Below, one piece after another: positions 1 to 11,073 of a stretch of DNA of 64,000 nt; within the stretch, counting starts at the first letter, position 1, and every line of letters starts with the position of its first letter. The notes beneath the pieces were generated by a model. The model saw only the letters and a program-made list of their open reading frames with translations, did no database searches and was not told the origin of the DNA. The translations under genes and the position numbers were made by a program. The stretch comes from Calendula officinalis (lineage: Eukaryota > Streptophyta > Magnoliopsida > Asterales > Asteraceae). Where the stretch lies: the NCBI GenBank assembly GCA_963853835.1, contig OY970834.1, positions 34,813,257 through 34,877,256 of the forward strand, read 5' to 3'.

Positions 1-125
1 AAGGTGGTGAGGTTTATTCCCCATATGTGGAGGGTTCGAGGGAAGGCATACTGCCCCTTGTGGATGTCAATGTCTTAGCTCGAACCACTAACTTACTAAC
101 TTGCCGTTCAATAAAAGAAAAAAAA
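1..125. repeat. SINE-like repeat tail at window edge
   Basis: The stretch contains GGTTCGAG, which resembles a pol III B box, and ends in CTTGCCGTTC followed by an A-rich tail. The same kind of 3' end (TTTGCCGTTTTC) closes the repeat at 5523-5760. It could be the 3' part of a tRNA-derived SINE cut by the window edge. The assignment is tentative because no complete copy is present. Confidence 0.3.
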
Positions 126-1219
126 AACCTTATATTTTAATAAAAAATATTACTAATATTCTTACCATTAATTATCTCCTAGATACTTGTGTTCATGAGA
201 AATGACATCTTTTTATTAGACGGGAAGTATTTTCCTTAATTATATATTGGTTGTTTTGGATTGTGTTGTATTCTAAACGGGTCCAACAAACTAAACATCT
301 CCACCCTTAATTAGTTGTTGAATTTATCAAGTTACATGATATTTTGGATTTACGTTCTTTCTTTTTTGGTGTGTGATCGTGTTGGTGTTTAGAGGGACTT
401 TGTTGGGCTAGAACTGCAGAACGACAAACTTCTCGAATGAGATTAGAGTACCTCAAGTCCGTCCTTAAGCAAGATGTCGGATTCTTCGACACTCAAGAAG
501 CTGGCTCCTCCACAACCTACCAAGTTGTCTCAACCATCTCTGCTGATTCCAACACAATCCAAATCACAATCGGCGAAAAGGTTCTCATTTACCCCCCCTT
601 TTTTAATACGATCGATAAACAAACATCTTGAATCATAAAAATTGAATCTTTTTCGTCTATCTAACTAAAGTTTAATTTTTTTTTTCTAAACCCAGATCCC
701 GATCCTTCTTCTTCTGCCACGTATTTGCATTCGTTCTCTCATGGCGGCGGCTCTTCCATTCTCCGTCATGTTCCGGCTCTTGGATTTGGTAAACACATGA
801 TGGATGTAGGGATGGCGATGATTGCATCATATGGTGCTGCTGGGAGTATTGCAGAACAGGCGATTTCCTCCATAAGAACCGTGTATTCGAGAGTCAAACA
901 ATTGATAAGTTTAGTAAGGCCCTAAAAACAACCATGGAATTAGGGATCAAACAAGGGTTGGCTAGAGGACTGATGCTTGGAAGCATGGGGACTATCTATG
1001 TTAGTTGGGCTTTTCAAGCTTGGGTTGCATCTCTTCTCGTCACTAAACATGGTGAAAAAGGCGGTGTCGCTGGATTCAATGTGCTCATGGGAGGATTGTA
1101 AGTTTTTATTCTTCCATCTCATATTATGTAAAGACAACCGGAAAGCAGTCTGTTATACAGAATGAAATCCCAAACTTACAAGAAAACTCATTTTTAAAGG
1201 ACTGTTCATTACAATTAAA

Positions 1220-2665
1220 TCTAATTAGCGACACTAAAAAAAAGTGTCACCAAAGTAACAAAAGTGTGTATAAAGTAAAAAAGTGTCACAAAAAGTGTGT
1301 GCATGGCCGTTTCAAGTTTATTTGAGGCCCGGGGCAAGATGGCAAAGCCACAAAAGCCAAACAACCTAACAACTATATAAGGATGAAAAGAACCAAACCA
1401 CCTGATAGTGATAGTCTATGAATCTATGATAGCCTCTTTACTTTTCCCCTCAACTTTTCAAATTGCAAGATCGAATTGCCAAAGCCAAATGCCAGTCTAT
1501 GAAAAATAAAATACTTATTCTTTTATTCTGATAATTTATAAATATAGAAAAAATGTCTAAAAAAATCAATGTAGTGCAATTTCAACAAACCAAACAACAT
1601 AGGGCCTTCAGTTTTCAAAAGGAGAAAATTCATTCATTCAGACATTTTATCAAACAGTTTATGTGCATAAAAAACTACATAATGTCTAAAGTCAATCAAG
1701 CAATATCGAAATGAACTGAATGGAGCTATGGAAGTAAGGAATTCTCAGCTATATAATAAAAGAAAATGAGGACATAATCACCGAAAGCAATAAATGTATT
1801 TGTAAGAGAGAGAAACCAAACCTCTATGAATTAGTGAATATGAGAATCTTTGAACTTCATTCTTGAACTTGAATGCTTAAATCGTATAAATTGGAAGGAT
1901 AAAGAAATGTGCAAGTTGCGAGATCAAATGAGAAACTGGAGAAATTAGATAGTCGATTAGGATTCTGTATTTTTTTAGGAACATCAATTGTGAAGACGAA
2001 TTCGTGTTATGGACGCTTTTGAACGTTAGCCGACATTTATTTGGGTTTTGGCCTTTTGGGCTGAGCAATGGATTATTGGCCTGCATTTCTTCAAAATATT
2101 TTAGCTAATGTGTCATCCACATAGTAATCGCGTGGCATTCGGAAAAACTATTTCACATGCTTTCATGAGAGCCATGTCAGTAATTATAACACGTGGAAGC
2201 ATACATTCATCTAATGCCAACTTTAAACACTCTAATACCCATTTATATGTCGTCTATCTGTAGTTTTTATAAAATAGATTTTTTAACTTAAAACTGGGCC
2301 TACTAATCTACTATAAAATGTACTACAAATTTGGGGCCCTTAAAATTGTGAGGCCTGGGGCGATCGCCCAGCCTCAGAGACGGGCCTGAGTGTGTGTAAA
2401 GGTCATTAAGGTAAACACCTACAGTGACACAAATAAGTGTGGATAGTAAAATTTTAACCTTGTAATGATATGAGTTTTTGTGAAGATTGTGACTAAAACA
2501 TTAAATTTTTTACTAGTTTTATAGAGTGTGAGTAAAAGTTATAACTTTTTGTTACACTTTTTAGAAAATTGTCACTAAAACACACATATACTAACATTTT
2601 TACATCTTTTTGTGGTGTCACTAAAAACATCATCAGTCAGACAGTCACTAAATTTCGCTTTTCTC
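1220..2665. repeat. GTGTCACTAAA-rich repeat split by a hAT element
   Basis: Both flanks of the hAT insertion (1220-1301 and 2389-2665) are rich in GTGTCAC, GTCACTAAA and GACACTAAA on either strand. The same words recur at 38225-38300. They look like sub-terminal repeats of a non-autonomous DNA transposon lying in an intron of the ABCB pseudogene. No clean ends were found, so the superfamily (CACTA or Mutator) is undecided. Confidence 0.4.
1302..2388. mobile_element. Non-autonomous hAT-type element
   Basis: The 1087 bp element starts CATGGCCGTTTC and ends with the complement of CAGGCCCGTCTC, an imperfect 12 bp terminal inverted repeat (9 of 12 match). It is flanked by an exact 8 bp duplication, AGTGTGTG, at 1294-1301 and 2389-2396; eight base pairs is the hAT signature. 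GAGGCC-rich sub-terminal sequence lies inside both ends. No transposase ORF is present, so it would need a transposase in trans. It sits in an ABCB pseudogene intron, inside an older repeat. Confidence 0.8.
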
Positions 2666-3099
2666 GTTTGTGGTTGTAAATTTCAAATGTTCTACCAACA
2701 ATATCAATTGGACTAAAGTAACTTTATCTATCTATCTATCCTGAAATTAATAGTTGTTCATAAACAAAAAATCAAGTAATTTAACATATTTACATTAGGA
2801 GGTGATTTCAACACTACAAAAATTAATTTATACACCATAATTATTATTTTACATTATTTGTACGATTTACAGTAAATGTTATATAATATGATGTATGAAG
2901 TAGAGTTTCCATTTACATTTTTTAGTTAGCAGAACACAAATGATTTCCCTTATTGTTTTTAGATACAGAACTAAAAAACTTTGGAATTTTGCAGGAATAT
3001 CTTAACAGCACTTCCAAATCTTACTGCCATAACAGAGTCCCTACAAGAATCAATGAAATGATCAACAGAACTCCAACAATAGATTCTGAAGACAAAAAA

Positions 3100-3840
3100 G
3101 GAAAATCAGTAAGAGGCGAAATTGAGTTCAAAGGCATCTATTTTAGCTACCCATCAAGACCAGACACCACAATTCTACAAGGTTTGAATCTCCGGCTGGC
3201 AAAACCGTGGGAGGCAGCGGTTCAGGAAAATCAACTATTGTTTCATTAATTCAACGCTTTTATGATCCGATAGAGGGTGAAATATTCCTGGATGGATATA
3301 AGATAAAGAAACTTCATCTCAAATGGTTGAGATCCCAAATGGGGTTGGTTAATCAAGAGCCGATTCTCTTTGCAACATCGATTAAAGAGAACATATTGTT
3401 TGGGAAAGGAGCATCTTTGGATGATGTTGTTGCAGCAGCCAAATGCTCATGATTTCATCGTTAAATTGCCAGATGGATACGAAAAAGTTCAAATTCACAA
3501 CAATTGTTTTTAGACGAAACCTGGAAAGTAATATTACACTTTTACCCAGGTTGGGGATTCCAATTATCAACGGATTGCAATTGCTCGCGCCCTAATTCGA
3601 GATCCCAAAATCCTGCTACTTGATGAAGCAACAAGTGCACACAATCTGAAAGAGTCGTGCAAGAGATCAAGCTTCAGTCTACAATAGTAATTGCACATCG
3701 GCTCTCGACAATTATCTGATTTACGTTCTTCAATCAGGGAAAGTAATCGAATCAGGCTCACACGATCAACTTATAAAATCAAATGGGGAGTACTTCAAAA
3801 TGGTACAATTACAACAATCTAATCCACAAAATGAAGCTGT
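3100..3840 (+). pseudogene. ABCB pseudogene, first nucleotide-binding domain
   Basis: The conserved pre-NBD segment IEFKGIYFSYPSRP begins near 3120. Walker A (GGSGSGKST) lies near 3209-3235, in a different frame from the preceding residues because a few bases are missing just upstream. The Q-loop region QMGLVNQEPILFAT follows. At about 3445 the frame is lost again. At 3550-3640 IAIARALIRDPKILLLDEATSA is recognisable, but the LSGGQ signature just before it has decayed, so ATP could not be hydrolysed normally even if it were translated. A degraded D-loop/H-loop stretch (IVIAHRLSTI) closes the domain. Confidence 0.85.
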
Positions 3841-4047
3841 CAACCAAAGATAATACCCCTGTTCGACGTAGATCCATGGTTGCACAAAGTCCAGCAAGCG
3901 CAAGATCAAGTGCACCCCATCACTGAACCCATTCAGCCCTGCTTTTTCAATTATTCGGTCCAATTTGATGCTTCTTATGAAAGTGACGATGAAGATGATC
4001 AATTGAAGCAACCGTCTTACCTTCGCAATTTCGGTTATTGAAAATGA

Positions 4048-5392
4048 ATGGGCCCGAAAAGGCTTATTTGGATGCTTAGGGGCTATCGGGTCGGGTGCAG
4101 TCCAGCCCATAAACGCGTAGGTGGCTTGATCAATGTTTATTTCAGGCCCGATAAATCGTCGATTGTGAGTCACGCACGAATCTACTCGTTCGTGTTCTTG
4201 GGACTTTGTGTTTTTAACTTCTTTACTAGTGTTATCCAACACTATTACTTTGCGGTGATGGGAGAAAAATTAACCACACGAATACGTGAAATGCTACTTG
4301 AAAAGTTACTGACTTTCGAGATCGGATGGTATGATCAAGACGAGAACACGAGTGCAGCCATTTGTGCACGGTTATTGACCAAAGCTAATATGGTTCGGAG
4401 ACCGTTTATCGTTACTAACACAAGCGTTTTTCGGGGCAGTATTTGCTTACACTTTAGGATTAGTACTCTCATGGAGGCTAGCACTTGTATTAATGGCGGC
4501 ACAACCTCTTCTCATTGGTAGCGTTTATGCTACAAGTGTTCTAATGAAGAGTTTATCCGAAAAATCACAAAAAGCCCAAAAAGAAGGAAGTCAATTGGCG
4601 AGTGAAGCCGTGATTAACCATCGAACCATAACCGCATTTTCTTCTCAGAAACGGATAATCGGGCTCTTTAAGGATACATTAGAAGGCCCGAGAAAGGAAA
4701 GCATCAAACAGTCTTATTTCTCGGGTATCGGTCTTTGTAGCTCCCAGTTTCTGGCTGCGGCTTCAACCGCATTGGCTTATTGGTACGGTGGTCGGTTACT
4801 AACAAAAGAGCTAATTGCTCCCGAGAAGCTTTTTCAAGCATTTCTCGTGTTATTATTCACCGCATATTCAATAGCCGATGCGGGGAGCATGACTAAAGAT
4901 ATCTCGCGAGGAAGTAACGCGGTTGGTTCGGTTTTTGCAATTCTCGACAAGAAAACCGAAATCGATCCGGATACTTCATGGGGGCGTGATTCTATCAAAG
5001 GTAACATTCGAGGTCGTGTGGAGTTAAAAAACGTGTTCTTCGCGTATCCGTCTAGACCGGATCAAATGGTGTTCAAAGGTTTGAATCTCAAAATAAGACA
5101 AGGAACTTCGATGGCGCTTGTTGGTCCGAGTGGGTCGGGTAAATCTACCATCATCGGGTTGATTGAAAGGTTTTATGACCCGTTGAAAGGCGCTGTTTTT
5201 ATTGATGAACGGGATGTTAAAGATTATAACTTGAGAGCTTTGAGGTCGCATATCGCGTTGGTGAGTCAAGAACCGACACTTTTTGCTGGCACCATCCATG
5301 AAAACATTGCTTATGGGAAACCAGGTGCTAAAGAATCTGAGATCAGGAAGGCTGCAATGCTTGCCAATGCTCATGAGTTTATAAGGTATTAA
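4048..5392 (+). pseudogene. ABCB pseudogene, second half (TMD2 and NBD2)
   Basis: This is the best-preserved block. Frame 4048-4521 carries the start of TMD2 (YSFVFLGLCVFNF, then GEKLTTRIREMLLEKLLTFEIGWYD with minor damage). After a frameshift near 4420-4500, frame 4493-5392 runs for 299 residues through the rest of TMD2 (EAVINHRTITAFSSQ, a conserved intracellular loop) into NBD2, with YPSRP, Walker A GPSGSGKST near residues 213-221 of this frame, and the Q-loop VSQEPTLFAGTI. It ends at a likely donor (AAGGTATTAAG, 5385-5395). Long intact frames suggest relatively recent decay. Confidence 0.85.
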
Positions 5393-5522
5393 GCTTCATG
5401 ATATATGTTTAATTTGGCAAATTTCATAGAAAGGAAAATTACTTTAGGATGACTTCTGTTTTAAAAAACAAACTCTGTTTTCACTATAAAAAAAACTAGA
5501 AAATAACTACTACAATTTAAAG

Positions 5523-5760
5523 GAGTAAATTTTATCCATGTGGGCTGCAGGTCGTGAGTTCGAATCCCTTTGGGAGCGTTGCATTAGCGTAATTTAACTC
5601 ATACCTCACACGGGCACATATGAGGAATTTTCCTTGGAAATCCCTTTGGGGGCTGGGTTTGCCCGCTTATGCGGAGCTCGAACTCGGGGTGCTCGCTGAA
5701 AAATTGCGAGTAGGCTTCCGTTATTTCATTTGCCGTTTTCAAAAAATATGAAACTGCTTC
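5523..5760 (+). repeat. SINE-like repeat in ABCB pseudogene intron
   Basis: It contains GAGTTCGAATCCC at 5556-5568, a good match to a pol III B box, followed by GC-richer sequence unlike the surrounding AT-rich intron, and it ends ATTTGCCGTTTTC then an A-rich run. This is the layout of a tRNA-derived SINE. No clear A box or target duplication was identified. Confidence 0.4.
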
Positions 5761-6049
5761 TGGTTAAAAACTAGTCCGTATCTCCATAATTTGAGTTTTA
5801 ATATAAGGTAACCTGAGGTTACCTTTTTCAAAAGTTTGGTGCGGCAAATAACTTTGACCATATTGACATTTCTTGAAACCAGTTAACCTACAAAATTGCC
5901 TAAATAATTCTTTTGGTACCTTTTTATAGGTAGAGATATAACAATTTTGGCCAAATTAAGTATAGTATATTTTTCATTCAATTTGCCCCATGACTATTTT
6001 CAAGCCATATTGCATAAACTAACCAATTCATACAACTTATTAATTAACA

Positions 6050-6373
6050 GTGGGATGAAAGATGGTTATGTGTGGAGAAAGAGGAGTACAGCTATCTGGT
6101 GGTCAGAAACAAAGAATCGCACTGGCTCGTGCAATGCTCAAGAACCCTAGCATTCTACTGTTGGATGAAGCAACAAGTGCTCTGTTTCAGAGAGCCTGGT
6201 TCAAGAAGCATTGGAGAAGATGATGAATGTATCGTGGTGGCTTTCCACCATACAAAAGTCCGACTCCATTGCGGTGATTCAGGACGGCGGAGCAAGGCTC
6301 TCATTCCGATCTGCTCGGTGGAGCTTATTCTAATCTTGTGAAAATGCAAGGTGGTAACTCACCTTACCGGTGA
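6050..6373 (+). pseudogene. ABCB pseudogene, last exon
   Basis: It encodes GERGVQLSGGQKQRIALARA and then LLLDEATSA, the ABC signature and Walker B of NBD2. Directly after DEATSA the frame is lost where the D-loop should continue, and the H-loop histidine region is unrecognisable. The C-terminus GAYSNLVKMQGG returns in another frame and stops at 6371-6373. The order and the preserved termini show that this exon belongs to the same gene as 4048-5392. Confidence 0.8.
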
Positions 6374-7450
6374 TTAATTAATCACGGTGGTTAATTAAGC
6401 GACTGTAGTGCGTCATATAGTATGGCGCGCACTAGGGTTTTGTAAATTGAAGTAGAATATGGGCTTGTGAAATCGATTTGTTAAAAAAAAGAAGAAAATT
6501 GTGACATTTTTCTTTATTTTTGCGTAAATATCAATATATTTTGAACCATGATCCTTTTCGGTGCAAGAAATTAAAACTCTTTTGAAAAAGCACAAGGATA
6601 CGAGATACTACTAGAGATCGAGTAGAAACCCCATATAATATAATATATAACTTACGCATACATATACATGAAGCAGGGCGGTATTTTTCAAAAATGGTCA
6701 AACTTCTAGAGAGTAAGTAGTGATTTGGACTAAAATAAAATCAATTTTAACATTGAACTAAATTCTTCAAAGTGTTTGATATGTGGATGATTTGGACTAA
6801 AATGTCACTAGTTAATACGTGTAATCAAATAAATTGCAAACATAATGTTTTTAAACCAAGAAAAATAGAGAGAAAATTAGTCAAAAGAAAAGAAAATTTT
6901 ATTGGTAAATAAAGCAAAAGAAACATTAAAAAAGAAATAAAGAAAAAATAAATTAAAAAAATATGTATATGAAAGGGATTTGAACAGAATGTTATATGTT
7001 TTAAAATATATCAGTTAACCACTAAACTAACATATGATGTGAATTAGTTATTACTCATATAAAAACCAAAAAATTTAGACTTGAACAGAAGTATATATTT
7101 AGATGAGTAAACCAAAAATAAGATAACTTATAAAAAATTTATACTAATCAGAAATTTTTTAGGGTGGGAAGCTGTCCACCTTGCCCACCCTCTAGGACCA
7201 CCCTCTAGGACCGCCCATGACATGAAGTATATAAACACTACTTTTAACGAGAAATTGAAGAAGAACAGAGGAAGTTTGGGGCTATTGACTGCAGCCTTTT
7301 GATCAATTCATTAATCCTAAAAGAAACATTTATATACTCGACTGAAAGCCAAAAACAGGGGAAAACCGAAAAACTAAACACTAACATATTGGCAAAAACA
7401 AAAATGAATGGCCACTATGGCCTTGATTTGGTTTGACCTCACAAAAGTTA
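6374..7450. other. Gene-free AT-rich stretch
   Basis: No coding sequence is recognisable. It includes A-rich runs and, at about 7160-7215, a short GGGTGG/CCACCC-containing patch with a direct repeat of CCACCCTCTAGGACC. Nothing else is supported. Confidence 0.5.
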
Positions 7451-7734
7451 TACTTCCTCTATTTCAAAATAAGTGATACATTTTGGCTTTTACGTTATTT
7501 GAAGCAAAATATCATAATGAAGGTTAAATTTGATTAAATTGGATAGTTAGTGGAGTAAGGGTCCCACATATGTTGGTTAAAGTGAGGTTAATGATGTTTA
7601 TATAAAAGTAAGAGTACATGTGTCATTTCACTATTTAAATGAGATAATTAGTGGATGTGTGACCCATATCTTTTTACCAAATAAAGTAAATTTTCAAAGT
7701 GTATCAATTATTTTGAATCGGATCGGAGGAAGTA
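7451..7734. mobile_element. Stowaway-type MITE (Tc1/mariner)
   Basis: The element is 284 bp including the TA dinucleotides at both ends. The termini TACTTCCTCTATTTCAAAAT and the complementary 3' end form imperfect inverted repeats of the CTCCCTCCGTCC type typical of plant Stowaway MITEs. It has no coding capacity. It lies just downstream of the 2S albumin pseudogene. Confidence 0.75.
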
Positions 7735-7883
7735 TAAAAGTTATTGGTGGGGTTTGAAATTAACTTGATAGACTAATAATAATCTGGATTAAAAACATAT
7801 TTAGCCTAAGAAAACAAGGAAGCACACACGATTGTGTGTTTTATTACAAGATGACGATTTATTATTCTCATATATCAACGTAA
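7735..7883. other. 3' flank of the 2S albumin pseudogene
   Basis: A short AT-rich stretch that would hold the 3' untranslated region of the minus-strand albumin pseudogene. No clear polyadenylation element was singled out. Confidence 0.4.
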
Positions 7884-8185
7884 CTAAACCCTAGGGGCTG
7901 CGATTGGGCAATCCTCCATTTCCAATTTGCAACCGTTAGGGAGATTGTGAGCTTTTCTCAACATCTGTCGCATCTTTATCACTCCAACTCCTCTTCGTGA
8001 TTGGTCAAACACCTCCTGGATCGCCGCACTGTTCTTGCACTCCCCTGAGCTGGTTGCAGCACAGTTGAAGGTTGTGTTGTTGACGAATCGGGTTCTCCAC
8101 TGACATTTTCAACATCGGATCGGAGGAGATCCCCTGAGTCAGGTGCATCTCGCAGTGGTTCAATTGGATCTGGCTCCGGCACTCT
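7884..8185 (-). pseudogene. 2S albumin pseudogene, 3' part (mature albumin)
   Basis: This encodes most of a 2S albumin, a seed storage protein made as an ER precursor and stored in vacuoles. Visible family features are CRSQIQLNHCEMH (small-subunit cysteines), SVENP (the Asn-Pro processing site between subunits), LQLCCNQL (the double cysteine) and LPNGCKLEMEDCPI (the last two cysteines). The frame breaks near 8005-8010, where the Cys-x-Cys of the family should be: only one cysteine remains (EQCGDP), and the downstream part IQEVFDQSRRG is in another frame. The 5' part lies at 22461-22562, beyond the Sirevirus. The copy has no peptide repeats, unlike the albumin at 28 kb. The stop is at 7884-7886. 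Confidence 0.88.
8181..8185. repeat. Target-site duplication of the Sirevirus (left)
   Basis: ACTCT here and at 22461-22465 is the 5 bp duplication expected of an LTR retrotransposon. It shows that 8186-22460 entered as one unit inside the albumin coding sequence. Confidence 0.85.
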
Positions 8186-8675
8186 TGCTGAGTTCTGAAC
8201 AACTCTTCATAAACATAGATCTTTAGGCTCAAGAATAGTTAGTTCTTATCTGGAATAAGCATATACAAAACATAAAATTGCGGAATTAGTTGAACATATA
8301 TGTATAGCTAAACAAGTTTTCATCATTAAAAGCCTCAATTCTATATATAAATACATAGAACGGTTCTTCGTTAAACAGGATCAAACGATCTTGAGGCTTA
8401 AGTTTTACACACAAACACGTTAAAACGTGGGTTATAAGAACATCTAATTCTATCTCATTAGGTTTCTTTATATACTAGAAAACCTAAGACTTACAAGGAA
8501 AAGATAATACTCAATCTTTTAAATTCAAACAAGATATACTATATCTTTTACAATTATCATTATCTCCTAAATCTTATTCAAATCTTGAATTTCATATTAC
8601 CGACTTAGGTCCTTGTAGTTTAGTAGTTTTGACTAATCAAATCTTTAATGAATATTAATAAAAATATTTCTAACA
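8186..8675 (-). repeat. 3' LTR of the Sirevirus-like element
   Basis: It reads TGCTGAGTTC... to ...CTAACA on the plus strand and pairs with 21971-22460. Related copies are the inverted fragment at 19400-19889 and the solo LTR at 27304-27814, so this family has at least three insertion events in the window. Confidence 0.9.
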
Positions 8676-8690
8676 ATCTTCCCCTATTTG
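8676..8690 (-). other. Polypurine tract of the Sirevirus-like element
   Basis: On the minus strand the sequence is CAAATAGGGGAAGAT, directly before the LTR start TGTTAG. This purine run is where plus-strand DNA synthesis would be primed in copia elements. Confidence 0.7.
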
Positions 8691-9408
8691 ATTTGACAAA
8701 ACTTGTAGAATTAGCTAGGAATTTTCAAGTCTCTTCCCCTTTTTGACATAATCAAATCAATCCGAGAAACTTGAACTTCCCCTTGAATGATCAACACTTT
8801 TTCTTCCCCTAAAAGTGTGATATCATTCTTGTGTTCTTCAAGGCTATATTAATTACATTGAAAACTAACTATCTTCTATTTGAAGTTGAAGTAGAAACTC
8901 AAACTAAGCATCACATTCCGTCTAAATATAGTAATCAGCAACATCATATCTTGTATGAAGGACTTTCTTATCTTAGTCTTCAACAGATCTTTTCGTTAAG
9001 ATTCGGTTGAATTGCAGTTACAACAATACATAACATCTTATGTAGTAAGACTTTCAACTTCTTCTTCAAATAAAATATAATCACTCTTCTTCTGTAATCA
9101 ATTGATAAAGATCAAATATGTAACAAATATAAAACTTTCCTTTATCTTCATCAAGCCTTCAACCTGTGTGTGAATAATGTGATTCGTTTCACATTATTAT
9201 CAGATACGATCAATAAACCGTGGTATGGAACGAACATGGTGTGTGACATGCTTTCCAAATATGATGTATCAGTCAAAGAAAGAAATCAGTATCAAAATTT
9301 TTCTTCAGAACTGTGTAATACTGATTAGTAACAAAATCTTCTTCGGTTAGTACTGATCAGTAGTAAAAAAATGTGTAGCCGTACAGTTTAGTACTGATCA
9401 GTAGTAAC

Positions 9409-11073
9409 TTATATACTACTGTGATCAGTAGTAAGTAATAAATATTTAGTACTCTGTTCTTGAGTAACAGCCTTTCTCTTCTTTGATTGGGGAGTTGAGG
9501 ATTCACCAGTAGTTGATACACTACCAGCTTTAAATAAACTTGGACTGATTGGAATTAGGGCTTTTGATTTCTTTGCTTCTTTTGCTTCTTGTTCAGCCAA
9601 ATCCTTCTTCTTGGCAGCACAATATTTTTCAATAATGATCATCATCTTCATTCTGCCAAAGGACGTTGTACTGTGCCCTTTTGTTTTCAGATATTCAATC
9701 ATATTGGTCTTCTGTTCAAATACATCATCAGTTAATTCACTTTTAGTTCTCTTGCATTCAGATACCAGATCTTCAAGACAATTGATATGTTCTTCTTCAA
9801 CTTTTCTAAGCCTCTTGAATTCTGCTTTTTGAGCTTCTATCTGAGCATCTTCTATTTGAACAGGTACTTGAATAGGAATTTCATTTTGAGCCTTCTTCTC
9901 TTCAAGAGCTTGATACTTAGCTACTTTCTCCAAGTATCTCTTGTGTTTTACCTTCCATCTAGATTGTTTATCAGCTCTGACAAGATTTATCTTGTTTACC
10001 ATAAAGTGACCAAGTGCTCTATTAGGGTAATCTTCATCATATACTTCTTTACCCTTTCCAACACAAGCTGAAGGTGGAGGTGGAATGTATTTCATATCAG
10101 GCACACCTCTGATTATGATTGAAGGAGAAAACAATGTAAGTTCATTTTGTTGAAGTATTTTTGGATGTGGAGGAAGTGAGCACTCATCAACTTCAAACCA
10201 GTTCACATTATCATCAATGTCAGGTATGATAAGTGGTTGATCAGGTGTAGGTGGTTTGGTGATGATTTCAAATATTTCTCTTTCAATTATCCCTGGTAAA
10301 ACTAGTTCTTCCTCTTCAGTAGTTACTACTGGTGTGACTTCAGGAGTTACTACTGATAGGGCATCAGTAGTGTTTGGTGCATTGATTTCCTCTTGTGGAT
10401 TTACTACTGCTATGATGTCAGTAGTAGGAGTTACTACTGGTATTTCTGTATGTTCATCAGTAGCAGGCACATCAGTAGTATCCATGTTTTCTGGGCCTTC
10501 AACATTTTCCTGGCCTTCATCAACTTCAGTTTCTTTAAGATTGAGAAGAGAGGTTGCTGCTGCTGCAATTGATTCATCAATCATGGTTTGAATGTTGTCC
10601 TTCTCCCCCTTAGTGAGCTCAACTGGTGGAGCCTCACTATTTTCAATCTTTTTTTTCAATCTTCTTATAATTTTGGTTTGTTGATGAAGCCTGTGCTCAT
10701 ACATTCTCATCCTTTTGTTGATTGTATTAATATGCTTCTTCATCACTGTTATTATTATTCCCTGATTTGTGAGATATTTAAGACAATCTTGTACAGTGGA
10801 TTCAAGAGAATCCAATTTATCCGTCAATTGGTTGGTTTTAATACTGCCCTCACTCCATCTAGCAAGATCATCGGGCTCACTAATAGGTACATTGGCTTTG
10901 AGGTTTTCCATCCTTTCCGTTAATTCAACAAATCTACCCTCATCACTTCTTGGTGATTCATTGGGTTGTTTAGACACTCTCTTCTTCCTAGAAGAAGCAG
11001 AAGTGCCCCCCCCCCCCCCTTTTGGTTTCTTGGCACCGGGGTCCTCTAAGTAATTCCTCAAAAGAGTCATCAC
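9409..11073 (-). CDS. Sirevirus extra ORF, C-terminal part
   Basis: This 554-residue frame lies 3' of pol. It is rich in Lys/Glu/Thr, with a predicted coiled-coil-like stretch (about residues 110-150: EHRLHQQTKIIRRLKKKIE), a long Thr/Val/Pro linker, a second charged helical region (about residues 350-500), and a basic C-terminus. It overlaps the upstream 421-residue ORF across a run of 14 C (14 G on the coding strand) at 11006-11019, so the two are most simply one reading frame broken in that homopolymer. Proteins of this type follow copia pol in many Asteraceae Sireviruses. Their role is not established, and an envelope-like function should not be assumed. No signal peptide or clear transmembrane segment was seen. 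Confidence 0.6.
   Translation of the reverse strand: MMTLLRNYLEDPGAKKPKGGGGGTSASSRKKRVSKQPNESPRSDEGRFVELTERMENLKANVPISEPDDLARWSEGSIKTNQLTDKLDSLESTVQDCLKYLTNQGIIITVMKKHINTINKRMRMYEHRLHQQTKIIRRLKKKIENSEAPPVELTKGEKDNIQTMIDESIAAAATSLLNLKETEVDEGQENVEGPENMDTTDVPATDEHTEIPVVTPTTDIIAVVNPQEEINAPNTTDALSVVTPEVTPVVTTEEEELVLPGIIEREIFEIITKPPTPDQPLIIPDIDDNVNWFEVDECSLPPHPKILQQNELTLFSPSIIIRGVPDMKYIPPPPSACVGKGKEVYDEDYPNRALGHFMVNKINLVRADKQSRWKVKHKRYLEKVAKYQALEEKKAQNEIPIQVPVQIEDAQIEAQKAEFKRLRKVEEEHINCLEDLVSECKRTKSELTDDVFEQKTNMIEYLKTKGHSTTSFGRMKMMIIIEKYCAAKKKDLAEQEAKEAKKSKALIPISPSLFKAGSVSTTGESSTPQSKKRKAVTQEQSTKYLLLTTDHSSI

Larger units (their letters stand above)
408..6373 (+). pseudogene. ABCB (MDR/P-glycoprotein-type) transporter pseudogene
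   Basis: This is a decayed full-size ABC transporter of the plant ABCB group, whose members move organic substrates or auxin across the plasma membrane. In order one sees: TMD1 pieces at 408-590, 685-900 and 930-1100 (for example AEQAISSIRTVYS); a long intron; NBD1 at 3100-3840; TMD2 plus NBD2 at 4048-5392; an intron; and the last exon at about 6060-6373, ending GAYSNLVKMQ. The first transmembrane helices are missing. There are frameshifts near 740, 900, 3200, 3450, 3640 and 6180. NBD1 has lost the residues just before its Walker A motif and its LSGGQ signature has decayed. NBD2 keeps Walker A (GPSGSGKST), SGGQKQR and LLLDEATSA, but in separate exons, the last of them frameshifted. The parts are collinear with a functional gene, so this looks like a host gene that died in place. 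A closest-paralogue search was not possible. Confidence 0.88.
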
